Below are positions 11,975 through 22,779 of a DNA stretch of 64,000 nt, one piece after another (positions within the stretch are counted from its first letter, which is position 1; the number at the start of each line of letters is the position of its first letter). This DNA comes from Hygrocybe punicea (lineage: Eukaryota > Basidiomycota > Agaricomycetes > Agaricales > Hygrophoraceae). The notes below the pieces were generated by a model. The model was not told where the DNA came from, ran no database searches, and was given only the letters and a program-made list of their open reading frames with translations. Location: positions 4,898,001 through 4,962,000 of the forward strand of contig OY744466.1 of the NCBI GenBank assembly GCA_963556145.1, read 5' to 3'. The translations under genes were made by a program, and so were the position numbers.

Positions 11975-13110
11975 CACACCTTACAGCATATCTTTTCCAC
12001 AACACATGGCTCAGCCGAGATGGACAATTCCCACTCTGAGTGGGCCAGCCAATCTCGGCCGACCAATATCTTTCTCCAGGGGAGATGGCTTGGCCGAGGG
12101 GTCTATGTTCTGAGGGACATGAGTTGGCCGAAGCAGGGGCATATATTGGCCAACCGGTCTAGATATTTTGGCTGGCCATGGGAGATGGATTGGCCGACCA
12201 GGACAGGTATTTCGGCTGGCCATGGAACATGGATTGGCCGACCGCACTGGGTATTTCAGCTGGCCATGGAACATGGATTGGCCGACTGCACTGGGTATTT
12301 CCACTGGCCATGGGAGGTGGATTGGCCAACCAGCCTGGGTATTTCGGCTGGCCATGGAACATGGATTGGCCGACCAGGCTAGGTATTTCCACTGGCCATG
12401 GGAGGTGGATTGGCCGACCGGGCCAGGTATTTCGGCTGGCCATGGAACATGGATTGGCCGACCACACTGGGTATTTCAGCTGGCCATGGAACATGGATTG
12501 GCTGACTGCCCTGGGTATTTCGGGTGGCCATGGAATGTGGATTGGCCGACCGGTCTGGATGTTTTGGTTGGCCATGGAACATGGATTGGCCGATGGGTCT
12601 GGGTATTTTGGCTGGCCATGGGAGGTGGATTGGCCGACCGGGCTGGGTATCTTGGCTGGCCATGGAACATGGATTGGCCAACTTGTCTGGTTGTTTCAGC
12701 TGGCCATGGAACATGGATTGGCCGATGGGTCTTGGTATTTCAGCTGGCCATGGAACATGCATTGGCCCACTTCCCCGGGTATGTCAGCTGGCCATGCACC
12801 ATGGGTTGGCTGACTAGTCTGGGCATTTCCGCTGGCCATGGAACATGGATTGGTCAACCACACTGGGTATTTCCACTGGCCATGGAACATGGATTGGCCA
12901 ACCAGTCTGGGTATTTTGGCTGGCCATGAAAGGTAGATTGGACAATGGAACTGGGTATTTCGGCTGGCCATGGAAAATGAATTGGCCGACCACACTGGGT
13001 ATTTTCGCTGGCCATGGGAGGTGGATTGGCCAATTTGTATTGGTATATTGGCTGGCTATGGTGCATGAGTTGGCCAAATCTCTGGGTATATTAGCTGGCT
13101 ATAGAACTTT
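11975..13110 (+). repeat. Copy B: left terminal minisatellite, about 20 units of 44 bp
   Basis: The leader (CACCTTACAGCATATC to CAATATCTTTCTCCAGGG) is followed by units spaced exactly 44 bp (anchors at 12215, 12259 and 12303). Each holds GCTGGCCATGG, ACATGGATTGGCCGACC and CTGGGTATTT. Units vary by single substitutions and become degenerate after about 13050. Stop-free translation in three frames gives apparent proteins of up to about 250 residues with 44-residue periodicity. Confidence 0.9.
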
Positions 13111-13644
13111 AGTTAGCTGAAGTGGGTGGGTACACAGGCTGGCCCTAGGAAGGACATTGGCTAATGTTAGGGATATTCCAGTTATACATGGAACACAAAT
13201 TGACAACAGTTTGTGGTATATTGGGCTCGCCATAGGACATAGTCATCATAGGTTGGCCAATCCTCGTTAGTATATTGGCCGATCACACATGGGTCACTTG
13301 CTCCTTTGAGTCTTTTGGCTGCTCATGCGACATGGGTTGGCCAATATTATGGATACATCAGCTGCCCATGGGGTTAGCCTACACTAGGAATACATTGGCT
13401 GGTCATGGGACATGAGTTAGCTGATCTTATCAAGTCTTTGGTTGGCTGTGGGCCATGGAGTGGCCAGCCTGAGATACATTGGCCAGCCATGATATGGTTG
13501 GCTGACAATCTGACTTAAGGTTTGGTTGAGGCCGATAACATTCAATACATTCATTCTAAGCCAGTCACAGCTTAACACTACAACAAGTACTGCTACTGTG
13601 AATTCACAAACACATCTGAAAGGACCAAAAGCAAGACCCCCAAG

Positions 13645-13706
13645 CCATTCAGTCTTGATCTCAAAGGAGGCTCTTCTCCTTCTTGATCAAGACTGACTGA
13701 CAAAGA
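13645..13706. repeat. Conserved hairpin around GATCAAGACTG
   Basis: CAGTCTTGATC and its complement GATCAAGACTG face each other across AGGAG/CTCCT, forming an imperfect stem. The same hairpin is present in the right arm at about 22598-22647, so it belongs to the element. Confidence 0.6.
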
Positions 13707-13839
13707 AACACTACCAAAATCTTTGCAAACACATAACCAAAAATATGTTGACATAAACACTCATATCAGCCACACTAAGAACATTACCTGGTCTCAATGT
13801 CACTAATGGGAGGCTTACAAATAATAATGAGGTTTACCT

Positions 13840-14030
13840 GGTCAAATTTCAATGATGCCACCAGGCCCACTGTGACTACCAGTAGCTTGCCCGGCAAGGG
13901 AATCAGGGGGGTTCACCTGCTCTTTCATTCTTGGAGGCCTGTACAGTGGCAAGCAGTACTTTCTGGGGGCCAGACACCAACAGTTGGCATGCAAAGATGC
14001 CACAATATTCATTCAAGTTGAGTAGCTCAG
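13840..14030 (+). other. Conserved peptide-like segment, left-arm copy
   Basis: One frame reads PPGPL, then LPVACPARESGGFT, then RHQQLACKDATIFIQVE. The right arm (22195-22449, minus strand) reads VGCPARKSGGFTRPF and RHQQLARRDATMFIQVE, and a third copy lies at 31960-32165. Each copy also has an opposite-strand frame with GRVNPPDFLAGQPT, so I cannot say which strand is coding. The left copy has an internal TGA. I do not recognise either peptide. Confidence 0.45.
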
Positions 14031-14091
14031 TTCAAAAAAAGACACTGTCAGTAATGGGATAATACACATTAATCTCTCATCTGCATGCAAA

Positions 14092-14466
14092 CACAGGAGA
14101 CAGATGAGGATTTTTTGCCATCAAAGAATATTGCGATCTCCACTCAAATATTGACATTATTTTTGTTGTTATTATAAGTCCGAAAAATGTTGTAAAAAGT
14201 AAGGTTAGTATTCACACCAAAGATAGTGCAGCAAAATTTTAGATTATTTACTCTCCAGATGTTCAGGCACAAAGCCACATGCCTGAATGTCTGGAGACCA
14301 AATAGTTTAAAATTTTGCCTGCACTGTCTTCAGTGTGAATACTACTTTTAGATAACCTTATTGTTTACAACCTTTTCAGACTTATGATAACAACACAAAT
14401 AATTTCAATATTTAAGTGGATATCGCAATATTCTTTGATGGCAAAAATCCTCATCTGTCTCCTGTG
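14092..14466. mobile_element. 375-bp foldback element in the left arm
   Basis: The ends are near-perfect inverted repeats beginning CACAGGAGACAGATGAGGAT and pairing for most of the length, with a centre around TCTCCAGATGTTCAGGC. The right arm of the giant repeat lacks it: the flanking ATGCAAAC and AAAGAA are adjacent there. It therefore inserted after the arms were formed. The target duplication is not clear. Confidence 0.7.
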
Positions 14467-14553
14467 AAACATAACAAAGAACATACCACAGTAATAAAGT
14501 AGTCTGTGAAGTGATGAATATGAGGGAGGAAATCACATACCAGTTAAGACAAT

Positions 14554-14610
14554 AACACTCCAGAATCTCTGGTTATTGCCTGGTACAATAACCAAGGATC
14601 CTGTAGTGTC
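14554..14610. repeat. Long hairpin with conserved loop, left-arm copy
   Basis: The inner stem GGTTATTG pairs with CAATAACC around the 7-base loop CCTGGTA, and the outer stem continues through CAG/CTG to ACACT/AGTGT. Related hairpins at 22038-22094 and 32674-32722 keep the loop pattern while the stem bases change in pairs. Confidence 0.7.
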
Positions 14611-14954
14611 ACCAAAGGTGGTAGTAGTAGTTGTGAGGTAAGAAGAAAATAACCATGTTTGATGGTCTTGTACTTATTTGTTCATGTGACTTAACGTGTT
14701 TGTGGATCACATGTCACAAAGTGTGATGTCACGTTGGGCCGTCCAAACGTTACATCACACTTGTGACATGTCGCATCTCATCAATCATGTGACCTGTCGC
14801 GTTGCATTAATCATGTGACAAGTGAGTGGTAATAATCATCATATTCCGAGGGCAGGAATCCTGCCCTCATCTCACTATGTATAATAGGTACAAAATACAA
14901 TAATAATGATATAACGAGGGCAGGGAATCACCCTGCCCTCGTCTCATTGCTGAG

Positions 14955-15300
14955 CCACCCCGACGGTCGGGTTCATTACCACCGCTGCTGCTGCCATTGC
15001 CGTTGCCATTGTCGTGTCTGCTGCTGCTGCTGCGGTTCACACTGCCGTTGCCGTTGCCGCTGCTGCCGTTGCCATTGCCGCTGCTGCCATTGCCGTTGCT
15101 GCTGTTGCTGCTGTTTCCGTTGCTGCTGTTGCTGCTGTTTCCGTTGCTGCTGTTGCTGCCATCGCTGCTGTTGCTGCCATCGTCGTCGCTGCTGCTGCTG
15201 CTGCTGCTGCTGCTACCATTGCCGTTGTCGTTGTCGTGTCTGCTGTTGCTGGTGCTGCAGTTCGTGCTGCTGCTGTTGCCGTTGTAGTAGTTGTGCCTGG
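14955..15300. repeat. CTG/TTG-rich tract, left arm
   Basis: Interrupted (CTG)n with GCCATTGCCGTTGCC spacers. It mirrors the CAG-rich final exon of the right-arm gene (21505-21665). Long Leu, Cys and Ala frames on the plus strand are by-products. Confidence 0.7.
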
Positions 15301-15762
15301 TCAGTCACGTGATCAGGTTCCCACGGTTCGACCTAGTCAGTAGCCTTCCAGATGTAGTAGTCAGTCCATCCTTCCTATCCAGTCGACCTTTCCCTCGAGT
15401 CCTGCGTGAGCCCCCGGAGTGGTACCTCGGTACCACTGCACCGTTGCCGCCATTGCCATTGCCATCACGGCTGCTGCTGCTGTTCATGCTGCTGGTGCTG
15501 CTGCCGTGGCCGGTGCGGCTGCTGTTGCCGTTCCCGGTCCCGGTCCCGCTGCTGCTGCCGTTGTGACGGCGAGTTCTGTTGTAGACCCGAAATGGGAATC
15601 TACGAAAAGGGTGATCAGCTAAGAAGTGATCAGAGGAGTTTAGTGTCTATGTAGTCTAGTCAATCCAACCTGAATCCAGGGTTCCGGATCAGAGGGGAAG
15701 TGAAGGGAGTGGAGTACGAAGACTAATATGGAGACGATACGAAGTGAGGACTAAGAAATAGA

Positions 15763-16993
15763 TAGTGATGCCAAAGTTCGGTTAGGTTCGGATTTTTCGG
15801 TTTTTTGCAAAACCTGAACCGAAACCGCCGGTTCGGTTCAGCAAAATGCCGAACCGAAACTGAAACCGCTTCGAACCGTTTTTTAGCGTTCAGTTCGCGT
15901 TCAAACCCGGTTCAAACGCCGAACCGATTTGATTTAAAGCTTCTCCTACCTGTCAGCTTCATTTTGATCCCCTGATCATCCAAAACGGTCAAGTATTGAG
16001 TGAGTTATGATTAAAATAACTTTTATTCACAATGGGAGGACATCCATAACATATCTTTTATTCGGATATAGTTTCCCCCATGTTGGGACGAGATTCCAAC
16101 ACTGCAAAGACCCCAGAAAAACATTTGAACTCCCCACCCTAAACGGGGTACAGATATAATACAGAGATGTGATATCTATTGGAGGGGGTCGACCCCCTGA
16201 ATAGACTACAAAAACTATTTTCAAGGTCCGACCTCCTGAAGTGGGCTATGCCGATCACTGGCATGTCATCTATTGGTTCCATCAACGATCCCAAACTGAT
16301 ATAAGCAAAGCGGTTCCAACTCCGACTGGCACCCTGTTTATTGCCCAGAATATTTTTATCGTTACGGATGTCCTCCCAATATATAGATTGTGATTTTAAA
16401 AAATGAAAATAGCATTATAAGTAAAATAGGTAAGATTACCAAATTATTTGAGTACATTACCCTCATCAAAAGGTAATGGGTTCTCTGTTAACATTAATTA
16501 ATATAATCAATATCCACTCACCTATTGGACCAACTTGGAATTTCTGCATAATTGGTTACATATTGAAGTCAGTTTAATGAGTGACCAGATATTGGTTAAA
16601 TTAACTAATCTTAGCAGAGGACCAATTATCATTTAGTGTGGGCAATGTACTCAAATAATTTGGTAATTTTATCTATTTTATTTATAATGTTATTGCCATT
16701 TTTAAAATCCAATATATATATATATTGTGAGTAAAAGTTGTTTTAATCATAACTCACTCAATACTTGACCGTTTTGGATGATCAGGGGATCAAAATGACG
16801 GGAAGAACCGTATCTATCGGTTCGCGGTTCGAACCGGGTTCAAACGCGGTTCAGAACCGCTCAAAATTACAGAACTGCAAACCGAACCATCGGTTTCGGT
16901 TCAGCATTTGGCTTAACTGAACTGGGTTTTTCGGTTCGGTTTGCGGTTCAAACCGGGTTCGGACCGGTTCTGAACCGAACTTCGGCATCACTA
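15763..16993. mobile_element. hAT-type foldback (1,231 bp) with perfect 8-bp target duplication
   Basis: The ends are TAGTGATGCCAAAGTTCGG and its inverse, flanked by GAAATAGA at 15755-15762 and 16994-17001. The termini are rich in GAACCG/CGGTTC. Further in, both arms carry GATCATCCAAAACGGTCAAG followed by an A/T-rich palindrome. A separate insertion (16032-16377) sits in its left arm. It has no coding capacity I can see. Confidence 0.85.
16032..16377. mobile_element. Nested 346-bp TIR element
   Basis: Terminal inverted repeats GGGAGGACATCCATAAC and GTTACGGATGTCCTCCC are bounded by AAT on both sides. The inverted arm of the host foldback lacks the insert (its ACAATATATA is continuous), which confirms it as a later insertion. 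A 3-bp duplication is compatible with several DNA transposon superfamilies. Confidence 0.65.
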
Positions 16994-17577
16994 GAAATAG
17001 AACTGAAGGGATGCAATATGATATGGTGGGATATAATAATGGGATGTAATAATATATGGTTGTAGTATAAGGGTACATCTTTTATACTACTGGGAGAGAT
17101 CCTGTGCTGTAGTAACTATGTACTACAACCGAAGGCTGTAACTGATAGGAGAGGAGTGGAGTGGAGTATAGGAGGAATGATGCTATGTACTAAGTAACGG
17201 GAAACGAAGATATATCATATGTAACTATATATGTACTAATTCTGGGTTGTTAGAGACATTGCATCTTGATGAGTAGGAACGATTCCGGAGGCGGAATCTG
17301 GAGCGGAATCGACGGAGAGAACCGGAATCGGGCGGAATCGACGATACGTGAATGGGAATGGACAGGGACGAAGTGGGATATGAAGAGGATTCTGGTCCAG
17401 AGGGCCCGGAGCCTCTACACCGTTCCCGCTCCCGCTCCTGGTCCTGGTCCTGGTCCTGGTCCTGCCGCTGCCTTGCCATCTTTGTTGCTGTCCTCATTGT
17501 TGTCATTGCCGTCCACGCTGTCATCGTTGCCGTCCACACTGTCATCATTCCTGTGCTTGCTGTCATCATTGCTGTCC

Positions 17578-18939
17578 TAGTGTTGCCGAAGTTCGGTTCG
17601 GTCTGGTTTTTCGACTTTTTTGGAAAACCGGAACTGGAACCGAAACCGTTGGTTCGGTTCAGCCAAATGCCGAACCGCGAACCAACCTCCAAATCTCCTC
17701 GTGAAGACCAGGCGCACATCAATTGATGTGGCGCTGGGTTTCACGAGGGAAGCAGGAGGTGGGATGGGAGGTGGGGTGGTTGTAGCTTCAGGCTGGGGCA
17801 TCTTCGGGCCCGGTACGGTGCATTGGCGGGCGGATGGAGGCGGGATGGTCGAAGGCGTGGACCGTGCCTGTCTGCGGTGGTGGGGAAAATTCGACAGCAA
17901 ACGAAAAAAGACTTACCTGGCGACCGGGGTGGGTGCACCACTCTCCCGGCCAGTTCTCTCGCTTTCCGCGTTTTTTTTGTGCGTGGTTGTTGCCGTTGTT
18001 GGCCCTTTCCGCGTCCTTCTTCATCGTTGCCATGCCGAATTCCTCGCAAACGATGTCTGCGCGTCTGTTGATGCGTCAGCCCGGGTTTGCGAGGTGTGTG
18101 GTTAGCAAGTTGTCGACGGGTTAAAGATAGCGTACGTACCTGGGCTGGTAGGTGGGCGCACCACCCTACCAGCCTTCAACTTCCCTGTTGTTGTTGTTGT
18201 TGTTGTTGTTGTTGTCGTCGTGTTGGTGTTGGTGTTGTAGGCGGCAGTGGTCGTGATCATCCGTGTTTGAGGCGGCAGGTTGCTGCTGCTGCCGGTGTTG
18301 CTCTGCTGCTGCTGCCGGCGTTGCTGTTGCTGCTGCTGCTGCTGCTGTTGCGGTTGCTGTCGCTGGGGATCATTTGGCCGTCATCGTCGTCGTTGCTGTC
18401 GTCGTCGTCGGGGTGGTGGCATTGGTGGTGTTGCCACTGCCATTGCTGCTGCTGCCGCTGCTGCCATCGATTCACTCCGACTCGCGTTGGAACGCGAGGG
18501 AGGTTGTTGGGTGAAGTCAACCGCGGGCGCCTTATTTATGTGGTCAAGGTGGGCCCTGTGGGGCTGTTCTATGTAAAAAAATGTCAGTAAAATATGAAAT
18601 AAAGTCATTACTCACCGTGGTTGTTGAGTAACATTAGTGTTGAGTCGAACTTGAAGTTGCGCGCGAGTATGTTTAAGGTCACATGACCTAAGTTCACGCG
18701 ACTGCATAGAAAAAAATGTGAAAAATTAAGTAAATGAGTATCTACGTAGGTAACTATACATTATGGTTCGCGGTTTGAACCGCATTTGAACGTGGTTTGA
18801 ACCGCATGTCAGTGCCAGAACCGCAAACTTAACCAGCGGTTCGGTTCAGCCAAATGGCTGAACCAGAACCGAACTTCCGGTTCGGTTCGCGGTTCAAACC
18901 GGGTTCGGATCGGTTCCGAACCGAACTTCGGCATCACTA
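17578..18939. mobile_element. Second hAT-type GAACCG foldback (1,362 bp)
   Basis: The ends are TAGTGTTGCCGAAGTTCGG and the inverse of TAGTGATGCCGAAGTTCGG, flanked by TGCTGTCC (17570-17577) and TGCCGTCC (18940-18947), which match at 7 of 8. The interior is GC- and CpG-rich, with GTT/CTG tracts. Its ends match those of 15763-16993, so the two belong to one family. It interrupts the left-arm copy of the Q-rich gene. Confidence 0.8.
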
Positions 18940-18947
18940 TGCCGTCC

Positions 18948-19510
18948 CCGTGGTTGTTGTTCTGGTCCCCTGCTGCTGCTGCTGCTGTTCGGGCTGCTGC
19001 TGCTCTTGCCATTGCCGTTGCCATTGCAGGCTTCGCCTCGGCGCAGTAACGACTGCAAGGCATTAGTAGTACATAAAATAAGCAAAAAATCACTGATGAC
19101 TTACCGTTGTCATCCTTTTCTTCCTCACCGTCGTCCACGTCTGGGTCTTCGTCGTCTGGGTCTTCGTCATCATCGACTGCATCCGCATCTGCGTCAACCC
19201 TGTCTTTGTCTCCGCCAACCCGGTCTCCATCGTCCGCGCCATCCCCATACCATTGTGGATCCCGTCTCCCATCGTCGTCCTCGTTCTTGTCATTCCAGTC
19301 CCCATGTCCGTCATTGCCATCCCCGTTCTCGTCGCTCTGGTGTAGTAGATGTACCTGGACAGTCACGTGACTAGGATTCCCATGGTTGTGTTTCCTTAGT
19401 AGTACAGATCTCGTGTTGTAGCGATTATCATCACTATCATCACTCGATTCCATCCCAGTTCTCTCAGCTGACTCCGTCCCTCCACACCGGTCTGTCATTC
19501 CGGTCCCCAT
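18948..19510 (-). pseudogene. Left-arm copy of the spliced Asp/Asn/Gly- and Gln-rich gene
   Basis: This is the inverted counterpart of the right-arm gene at 20871-21665. A first exon (to about 19107) has D/N/G-rich repeats such as NGDGNDGHGDWND and ends DDGEEEKDDN. The intron starts GTAAGTCATCAG, has TACTAAT and ends GCCTTGCAG. The next exon opens VVTAPRRSLQWQRQW and runs into Q repeats, then the hAT foldback at 17578-18939 cuts it. It is probably non-functional in this form. Function is unknown. Confidence 0.45.
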
Positions 19511-19771
19511 TCCGTTCTCATCGTTGCCGTCCCCCCTCTCTTCGTTCTGGTCCTCGTTGTCGTCGTTGCGGTCCTTGTTGTCGCCATTCCCGGAACCATG
19601 GTTGTTGCCCTCTTATGGGCCTCGTGTCATTGGCTGTCGATGTTGATGTGGTAATGTTCACGGTCGTCTGACGTGACATTGCCGGAAAAGACCTAAAAAG
19701 TATGTGGAATTAGTTAATAAAAATAAATCAAACAAACTTAAAATGAAACTTAGCCTGGTGCTCTTCCGCAG

Positions 19772-19959
19772 CCTTGTGTCTGTGATCGTGGTTGCAAAGA
19801 AAGAGTGATGTGGCCTGAACTCGTGCGAGAATTTCAACCGGCATTTGCCGATTTCCTAAACGGGGCTGAATTTCCATATTGGTACAGGTGGCTGGATTTT
19901 CTTATTGCTATTACATGCTGTATAACACCTCAATGGCCAGGGCAAGACCCTGAAGGGAT
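19772..19959 (+). other. Exon-like segment at the palindrome, left copy
   Basis: After a CTTCCGCAG acceptor-like site, an open frame reads PCVCDRGCKERVMWPELVRE, then FQPAFADFLNGAEFPYWYRW and ITPQWPGQDPEG, and stops at a GTAAGT donor. The mirror copy lies at 20503-20664 on the minus strand with substitutions such as ELVRE to ELAQE and NGAEF to NRAEF. Both copies point toward the centre. I do not recognise the peptide. Confidence 0.4.
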
Positions 19960-20664
19960 GTAAGTATCCCATACCCACAAGTATGGTAAATTTTGTATTT
20001 TATTTGAGCCTACAGAGAGAGCTATTCACAATATATTTGAGCCCTCTGCCAAAATTGGACCCTTAAACACCCAACTTTGCGAGTATACATCTAGAAAATC
20101 TAAAATTAATTCTAGCAGTACTAGGTGATGTGTGCTTCATTGTTACAATAAGTGCCTGGCAGTTAGTAGTCCAGGAAATGTGTTGTAGGACAAATGTGTG
20201 TGGAACTTCACATTAATAAATTATTGGCTGTTCAATCAAAGTCCCGTCATTTGGATTCAAGTCACGCAACTCACAGCTTTACATTTCCTGGACTACTAAC
20301 TGCCAGGCACTTATTGTAACAATGAAGCACACATCACCTAGTACTGCTAGAATTAATTTTAGATTTTCTAGATGTATACTCGCAAAGTTGGGTGTTTAAG
20401 GGTCCAATTTTGGCAGAGGGCTCAAATATATTGTGAATAGCTCTCTCTGTAGGCTCAAATAAAATACAAAATTTACCATACTTGTGGGTATGGGATACTT
20501 ACATCCCTTCAGGGTCTTGCCCTGGCCATTGAGGTGTTATACAGCATGTAATAGCAATAAGAAAATCCAGCCACCTGTACCAATATGGAAATTCAGCCCT
20601 GTTTAGGAAATCGGCAAACGCCGGTTGAAATTCTTGCGCGAGTTCAGGCCACGTCACTCTTTAT
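19798..20664. repeat. Central near-perfect palindrome with 99-bp spacer
   Basis: Arms 19798-20181 and 20281-20664 are inverted copies that differ at only a handful of positions; the spacer is 20182-20280. This is far closer than the outer arms of the giant repeat. It could be a younger foldback at the centre, or a region kept alike by gene conversion. Such a sequence should extrude as a cruciform readily. Confidence 0.85.
20503..20664 (-). other. Exon-like segment at the palindrome, right copy
   Basis: Mirror of 19772-19959. The frame reads WPELAQEFQPAFADFLNRAE and ends at GTAAGT facing the centre. It is kept open despite several nucleotide changes, some of which alter residues. Confidence 0.35.
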
Positions 20665-20870
20665 CTTGACTTTGATGAGCACATAGCTTAAGTTTTCATT
20701 TTATGTTTCTTTTGTTTACTCTACTAACTCATTCCACATAGTTTTTAGGTCTTTTCCACCAACGTTGCATCAGACGACCACGACAACTGTCACACCAACA
20801 GCAACGCCAGGACGGAAGCCAACAACGTGACGCCCATAACAGAAGGACACGGACGACGACCGTGAATGCG

Positions 20871-21665
20871 ATGGGTCCGGGAAAGGCTACGTGGCGGGGT
20901 CGAACGAGGCCCAGAACGACGACAGGGGCGGCAAACTACGCAGGGGACCAGAATGACGAGAATGGAGACCGGAGTGGCGAGAACAGGGTCCGGAAGGTCA
21001 ACAACGGGGACCGGAAACACGGCAACGGGGATGGCAATGACAGCGGAGACCGGAACGACGAGAACGGGGATGGCAATGATGGACACGGGGACCGGAACGA
21101 CGAGAACGAGGACGACGATGAGAGATGGGAACCACATTGGTATGGGGACAGCGTGGATGATGGAGCCCGGGTCGGTGGAGACACAGACGGGGACGACCCA
21201 GATGCGGACAACGACGACGAAGAAATGGATGACAACGGTAAGTCGTCTGTATTTTTTTCTTATTTTATGTACTAGTCAAATTATGCTTTTCAGTTGTTAC
21301 TGCGCCGGCAGCAGCAACAGGACTGGCAGCACAGCGGCAACAGCACCCACGGCAGTGGCAGCAGCAATGGCAACAATGGCAATGGCAGCAGCAGCAGCGA
21401 CGGGCAGCAGCAGATGCGGACGATGGCGACGAAGAAAAGGATGACATGTATGGTAAGTCATCAGTGTTTTTTTGGTTATTTTATGTACTACTACTGCCTT
21501 GCAGTTGTTACTGCGCCGAGACGAAGCCTGCAGCCGCAACGGCAATGGCAATGGCAGCAGCAGCCCGAACAGCACCAGCAGCAGCAGCAGCAACGGCAAC
21601 AGCAGCAACAGCAGCAGCAGCAGCAGCAGGAACGGCAGCAGCAGCAACAGCAATGGTGGTCATGA
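20871..21665 (+). CDS. Spliced Asp/Asn/Gly- and Gln-rich protein, right-arm copy
   Basis: Three exons join in one frame: 20871-21237, 21294-21452 and 21505-21665. Both introns (56 and 52 bp) are phase 1, start GTAAGTC, carry TACTAGT or TACTACT branch-like sites and end CAG. The middle exon is symmetric (159 nt) and repeats the opening VVTAP of the last exon, so it looks like a duplicated exon-plus-intron unit. The product of about 230 residues has an acidic D/N/G repeat region (NGDGNDGHGDRNDENEDDD), then VVTAP and WQQQ-type glutamine tracts, ending WWS. The frame is open upstream to a TACTAAC/TTTTTAG acceptor at 20748, so a 5' exon is likely. There is no known domain. Confidence 0.45.
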
Positions 21666-22037
21666 ACCCAACCGTCGGGGTGGATCAGCGACGAGACGAG
21701 GGCAGGGAATCACCCTGCCCTCGTCATATCGTTATTATTATTTTTCTTTTGTACCTATTATACATAGTGAGACGAGGGCAAGGTGATTCCCCTGCCCTCA
21801 TCATATCATTATTTTTTTTATTTTGTACCTACTATATATAGTGAGATGAGGGCAGGATGCCCTCGGAATATGACTCGCGTGTCACATGATTATTGAGACG
21901 CGACAGCCCAACGTGACATCACACTTTGTGACATGTGATCAACAAACACGTTAAGTCACATGAACAAATAAGTACAAGCCCATCAAACACGGTTGAGATT
22001 TTCTCCTTACCTCACAACCACCACTACCACTTTTGAT

Positions 22038-22094
22038 GACACTACAGGATCCTTGGTTATTGTACCGGGCAACAACCAGAAATTCTGTAGTGTC
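22038..22094. repeat. Long hairpin with conserved loop, right-arm copy
   Basis: GACACTACAGGATCC...GGTTATTG pairs with CAACAACC...TTCTGTAGTGTC around the loop TACCGGG (CCCGGTA on the other strand). It corresponds to 14554-14610 in the left arm. Confidence 0.7.
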
Positions 22095-22194
22095 ATAGTC
22101 TTAACTGGTAGGTGATTTCCTCAGGCTTTGTTGCTGACATCTGTTCACTTCACAGGAATACTTGATTATTGTGGTATGTTCTTCTTTTTCACCG

Positions 22195-22449
22195 TCAGGT
22201 ATCTTCTTTGGTATGTTTGCATCCAGATGAGTGATTAATTTGTATTACCCCATTACTGACAGTATCTTTTGTTGAAGTTATCTGTTCAACTTGAATGAAC
22301 ATTGTGGCATCTCTGCGTGCCAACTGTTGGTGTCTGGTCCTCAGAAATGATTGCTTATCACTGTACAAGTCTTCAGAAATGAAAGGGCGGGTGAATCCCC
22401 CTGATTTCCTTGCCGGGCAACCTACTTGTAGTGGGCCTGGTGGCATCAT
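22195..22449 (-). other. Conserved peptide-like segment, right-arm copy
   Basis: An uninterrupted minus-strand frame of 84 codons contains MMPPGPLQVGCPARKSGGFT and RHQQLARRDATMFIQVE. It is the best preserved of three copies (others at 13840-14030 and 31960-32165). A GTAAGT donor on the plus strand at its 5' side suggests the transcript may instead run the other way. Confidence 0.4.
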
Positions 22450-22779
22450 TGAAAGTTGACCAGGTAAGTCTCACTATTACTTTTAAGCCTCCCTTTAGTG
22501 ACATTGAGACCAGGTAATATTGTTAGTTTAGTTGATTTCAGTATCCATTTTTGGTTATTTGTTCGCAAAATTTTTGTTAGTATTTTCTTTGTCAGTCAGT
22601 CTTGATCAAGAAGGAGAAGAGCTCCTCCTTTGAGATCAAGACTGAATGGCGTTGGTGTCTTGCTTGTTATCCTTTCAGAGGCATTTGTGACACAGTAGCA
22701 GTACTTGTTGTAATGTTAAGCTGTTAATGTCTGAGAAGGAATTTATTGCATTTTATCGGTGTAAACCCTAACCCTATGT

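Noticed and set aside
12150..12930. Open frames of up to about 250 residues over the 44-bp minisatellites, rich in Trp, Gly, His and Met
   Set aside because: They exist in several frames and on both strands because the unit lacks stops and its period is not a multiple of three. The 44-residue periodicity is a direct consequence.
12150..13060. CRISPR-like array
   Set aside because: The repeats are head-to-tail 44-bp units without unique spacers, in a eukaryotic setting.
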